In this document: one piece after another, positions 59,726-64,000 of the stretch
Layout of the letters: every line of letters starts with the position of its first letter
Position numbering within the stretch: position 1 is the first letter of the stretch
Source: Luzula sylvatica
Taxonomy: Eukaryota > Streptophyta > Magnoliopsida > Poales > Juncaceae
Direction of reading: 5' to 3'
NCBI GenBank assembly: GCA_946800325.1
Contig: OX326956.1
Location: 70,241,087 to 70,305,086 of the forward strand
DNA length: 64,000 nt
Position numbers and translations under genes: made by a program
Notes under the pieces: model-generated
What the model was told of the DNA's origin: nothing
What the model saw: only the letters and a program-made list of their open reading frames with translations
The model's database searches: none

Positions 59726-62700
59726 TGTCACCTAGCATATATCTACGTTCCCAATTCGACAAGCACGTTGTCCTATGATTAGCAAAACATAATCATCTCC
59801 TCGGCTAACGTACTAGTGTACGCGTTCAGTCTATTATCGGATAATAGAAATGCTTCTCTCTTAAGCAAACTGACCCGCGACTAGGGATGTTTAGAAATGA
59901 AACTTTAGGTGTGACGGTTTCGCTGCACATAATCACGTATTATGCCGACGTCCACACAAGGTCAAATCAGGGTTCATGTAATCATATTACACAACCCGCA
60001 CACAGTTTTCATGTAAGGTGAATGCATATAAATTTAAGTAAACAAATTTTTTAAAATGCACTGGGGCGATGCAGCGTTTACCTATAGGTATCTCAATACC
60101 CATAACCTGCGAGGACTATCGTATTAGATAACTACACTCTACTCTCTTCTTCCTCCTCTAGGTATCTCCATACCCGTAGTCATCGCATGACATTTATGCG
60201 CGACTAGAGAGAGCGGTTTTGTAAACGGGTCCACACGTTGCCGCTAGTGTTAATCTTCGTAAGGTTTGGAACATTTCCATATACCTATCATCACATCTTT
60301 TCACAAAATTTCACGGATCAAATGAAATTTTCTAAGTGTTAGCTAGAAGTGGTTGTGACTTCGACATTTTTGGCTTGTACTATTGCGTCTCACGCAATCC
60401 ACAACCAAAAATCCGATAACTCGTGACTACTTCGAGTTTGGTCATGTATCCTTGATCTATTCCGCTTCCTTTTGCGATTAAGAACCGCAATATACTCACA
60501 TCCGTAAATAGAATCGTAAACCATTGGTCTTGTGGAACCTTTCCACATAACCGTATATTCGTGTGAGTAAAACACGTACACACTTCGTGATCAGAAGTCG
60601 TGCTACACGTTTGGAAACTGCCGTTAGTATAACTCTTTATAACCAACCGGTCCTCCACACCATTATAGATTAAATAAAAGCCTGAATTCTTTCTCAAAGT
60701 ATTCAAGTACAAACTTCACCGCTATCAATATAAATCTCGAAGGGTTTAAATATACATAACCGTTATTTATATAAACATATAACCATTATACATTCACAAG
60801 AGTTAGTCTCATGTAATCGCATTACATTCAAACTTGTGTGATTCCCTTGGATTTTATTAACGGTAAATTAGACGCTTTATATGTACGACATACGTCAACA
60901 TATATATATATTCAGAAATACGGTGCGGCTCCCTCTAACCTTTATGTATACACAAAGTTTTCATTCGTTTCGATAATGTTATAACAATTTATAACTTCAT
61001 CAAAATAAATATTTCAATTCCGAGAAGCTTTCCTTAATCCATCATATGGATCGTTAAAGCGTGCATATCCTATCCCCGATTCTTATGAATCGACAAAACC
61101 GTAAGGTTGTGTCAAGTACACATCCTTTCATAAACTTTCTGTCAAGAAATTCGATTTTGACGTCCATTTTGTCATACAGCATAATCATAATATGCGATCA
61201 TGACAACAACAATTTCGAGAATATGAAAGCATGGCAACATGAGAAAACGTTTCTTCATAGTCCGACTATGAATTGCGTGAAACTCTCCGCTACAAGCCCC
61301 TCTTTACATATATGCCAATTCCTATCCATGTCAGGTTTTTCTCCTTGAAAACCTATTCACATTTCACGGGTCTAACCCAGAAAGTGATGAAATTAGGATC
61401 CAAACTTGATAACTTGCACGGATTGAATCTCAGAATTCATGGCACCATGCCATGTGGAACCGTTATTCTCATAGCCTCCTTGTAGGATATCGAATCATCA
61501 TATGATTTCGATCTATTATCATTAGCCATGATAAATCTGTATTTATCGGCTTATGACATAGCCTACTTGATCTATGAAAAATTCCTTTGTGTGTTCGACT
61601 CGCATTCATCAACTCTTGATGAATTCGTGTCAACTTTCATCGGCTCAATGTTCATTTTTTATATCTCGAACTCTTTCAAGATTTATTCTACTCCCACTGG
61701 CCCGCAAGAGATAAATGGCATAAAGTTCCAAACTTTTGCGCATTAAGTCCTCCTCCAAGAAGGCATCTCCTCGAGCTACGGAAATCTTATTTTCGTCGGG
61801 ACGTCAGAATAAATATCCTTTAGTTTCTTTAAGGATATTCGATAAACGAACAATTCTCAGATTTGAGATCGAGTTTATTCGGAACAAATTTTGAAACATG
61901 CTCACATCCTGAAATCTGCACAAATGACAACTTCGGAACTGTTCCGATCCATATCTCATATTGCGTCTTTTGTACCAATTAGAAGGTTTATGGTCCATAT
62001 CTTATATGCAACAATTCATTAGTGCCGCTGTCTCAAGGGCATATTCCCAAAACATTTTTGGGAAATCCGTTTGACTTATCATTTATCGAACCATGTCTAA
62101 CATGCGTTGATTTCCTCTTTTCGAATACATCTCAATGTTTCGAATGAAGTAATCGTGAAACGATTTCACAATCATAAATGATCATCAATACGAATAACTC
62201 AAATATCGCCTCCTCGATCCTATCGAAGCGTGTAGCTCAAATACTTGCCTCCTCGATCCTATCAAAGGGCTTTGATTTTCTTGCTAAGTCGATTTTGTAT
62301 TTCATTTTTGAAACTCTTTGAACCTTTCAAAATTCTCCGCTTCGGCACACATTAAACAGATATTACCATATCTACTTTAACCATCCGTAAACATAACAAA
62401 ATATCGATAGCCTCCTCTTGCCTCGGAACATATCGGAACATTTACATCTAAATGTAATTTCCAATAATTCGTTGGATCTTTCTCCAACCTTTGGAGAATG
62501 ATGTCATTTGTCATCTTGCCTAATAAATAAGTATCGCGTTAATCAAACGAATGTAATTCGAATGATTCTAGCAATCCATCATATGGAATCTAGATACGCG
62601 TACCTCGTTTATATGACCAAGACATCAATGCCAAAAGAAGTAATCAACTTCTAGGTTTAATCCTCCTCGGATTTCACCGTTCTTTGAGTCATTTGGTTGG

Positions 62701-63260
62701 ACAACTCCTTGTCCGAACTTTCTGTTTGGAAAATATTTTGCCAAAATACCCTCAGACATTTATTTCTTTCGATCCCGCTCTTGAATTACAAGGACATCCA
62801 GGCATCTCTGTGCTTTGGATTCCCCGAATGCTCCGAACATCTCCAATTCAAATTATGTTGCATCTCATGCAATTTTAGGGATGGACTTATCTATCGAATG
62901 CATATGATATTCGGTCACAAAGATCAAATCTCGTACCATCAACACACGAGTGTTAATTAAAGACCCGCAAGACTTCTCAAAGTTAACCAACTCATTAAGC
63001 CGTATTGAACAATTCAACACTCTCTAACTCTTGAAACTATTTCTTGAGCGTTGTGTTTTACTTTCGTATACATCTGAATTCTCAAAAAAAAATTGAAAAT
63101 TTGCATCTATACATGCCACCACAAGGCACGTAATATCGTTCGATTCCTTCTTAAGTTTATCGAACCCGACTTTCTCTAAAGTCAAAGCCTCAAGCCCTGA
63201 ATTTACCATCTACGTGTCCAACATGTCCCTTTAAGTTTAAGAACCATTCTTTAACTATCA
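59726..63260 (-). pseudogene. Copia element E gag-pol, heavily decayed
   Basis: Reading right to left through many stops and frame changes: gag (63250-62860; IVKEWFLNLKGHVGHVDGKF, then EYHMHSIDKSIPK); GAG-pre-integrase (62650-62575; CLGHINEVRVSRFH); integrase core (62425-62305; GGYRYFVMFTD, ENFERFKEFQ); integrase end (62117-62020; FPKMFWEYALETAALM); RT start (61500-61320; SYKEAM); RT motif (about 61155; MDVKIEFLDRKF); the YVDD region near 60900, now YVDV; RNase H (60712-60380; YLNTLRKNSGFYLIYNG, YTNGSFQT); and a C-terminal end DPFTKPL near 60230. It is interrupted downstream by the solo LTR. Each assignment rests on motif order, which follows Ty1/copia. Confidence 0.82.
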
Positions 63261-64000
63261 AGGTTAATTAAGGTAATTCTGACTCAAAAGCCATTTATCA
63301 TATCAATATCATCGATATATTTGGTGTTGCTAGAAAACATAATTCTAAACGGATGATGAAGATTAAGCTCCTAACCGTGCGTACTTAATATATATGCTCA
63401 TATGATGATTATATGAAATTGTCATTTTATCGAATCGGTAACCCTCATACCGATACGGACTCCAAGTCCATAACACTCAAGACCCATATTTCCGTTCCTC
63501 CCACAAGTGACTTTAGCCTATCGGGTGGGATCCCGTTATTTAGGTAGGATGAATATCCAATCGTATCCAATACGACTCTTGAACCTTTATAGAATTTCGG
63601 TGATAGATCGTATCATATACAATCTCAGTTCCGTGTGTGCATTCTATCCATGCCCCGAAATCCAATCCGATTGGCCTGGACGGTTAAGTCACAACCATAT
63701 CCAACGTATCGTTCAAATAAACTACTAGTGAGTCGACTTTAGCCTGGGCCTCATAAGTCCTTATTTAACGCTTGCCACCCATTCAGTAGTTACAATATCA
63801 CGTGCCCGACTTTAGCCTGAACCCACGTGAAACGTAACACCAAACTCGTTGGTTGTGGACATGGAAGGCATTTCTGCGACTTAAGTATTATGAGGGATCA
63901 TGCCAATGCATATTGAATTTTGACATAATCTAATTATATCAATATCACAAGATTTTACTGATCATTAACATTTAATAATCATTTTATATGCAAGTATGAA
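63261..64000. other. Upstream part of copia element E or its LTR, no gene
   Basis: No primer-binding site was found. The motif gactttagcct recurs three times (about 63510, 63736 and 63808), each followed by a different GC-rich stretch. It may be a partial 5' LTR running out of the window. Confidence 0.4.

Overview
This is a plant nuclear window, most likely from a eudicot with a repeat-rich genome. The evidence is spliced genes with GT-AG introns, tRNA-iMet and tRNA-Asp primer-binding sites of plant LTR retrotransposons, Ty1/copia, Athila-like Ty3/gypsy and LINE sequences, hAT- and Mutator-type MITEs, and an AT-rich satellite array. I found no tRNA, rRNA, CRISPR array or bacterial-style operon. 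Only two host genes look intact. Nearly everything else is mobile or satellite DNA. The species cannot be named from the sequence.

Layout. 1-1203: no recognised feature. 1204-7792: non-autonomous copia-like LTR element A on the minus strand, with a gag remnant and an extra plant-transposon-type ORF but no pol. 7793-8133: a gypsy gag scrap cut by element A. 8493-9420: LTR X1. 9533-10914: decayed LINE. 11445-13121: GT61 glycosyltransferase gene 1 (two exons). 15689-16419 and 17151-18183: hAT-type non-autonomous elements with 8-bp target duplications. 18517-21165: 5' part of copia element D (LTR, PBS, gag). 21205-32262: about 11 kb of head-to-tail ~178-bp satellite with a four-monomer (~710 bp) higher-order period. 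32380-35278: Mutator-type MITE, two LTR fragments, a third hAT element. 35576-37603: GT61 gene 2 (three exons). 38281-43420: AT-rich DNA with (AT)n tracts carrying MITEs, degenerate short repeats and a ~118-bp tandem repeat.

43818-52290: LTR X2, split by an Athila-like element at 44924-51850 that has near-identical LTRs and an exact 5-bp target duplication. 52638-55874: copia C gag/protease (minus), itself split by small copia element B (53309-55067). 56434-57610: LTR X3. 57611-64000: decayed copia element E (minus) with gag, integrase, RT and RNase H still readable, interrupted by an Athila solo LTR at 58308-59720.

The GT61 genes are paralogues in the same orientation, predicted type II Golgi membrane glycosyltransferases that decorate cell-wall polysaccharide. 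They look like an old tandem pair pushed apart by satellite and retrotransposon growth.

Three things deserve attention: the higher-order satellite array; the clusters of short CGT...ACG dyads that recur in the LTRs of unrelated retrotransposon families, just upstream of the TATA box in the copia-like ones; and element A, whose only long ORF is a plant-transposon-protein-like gene.
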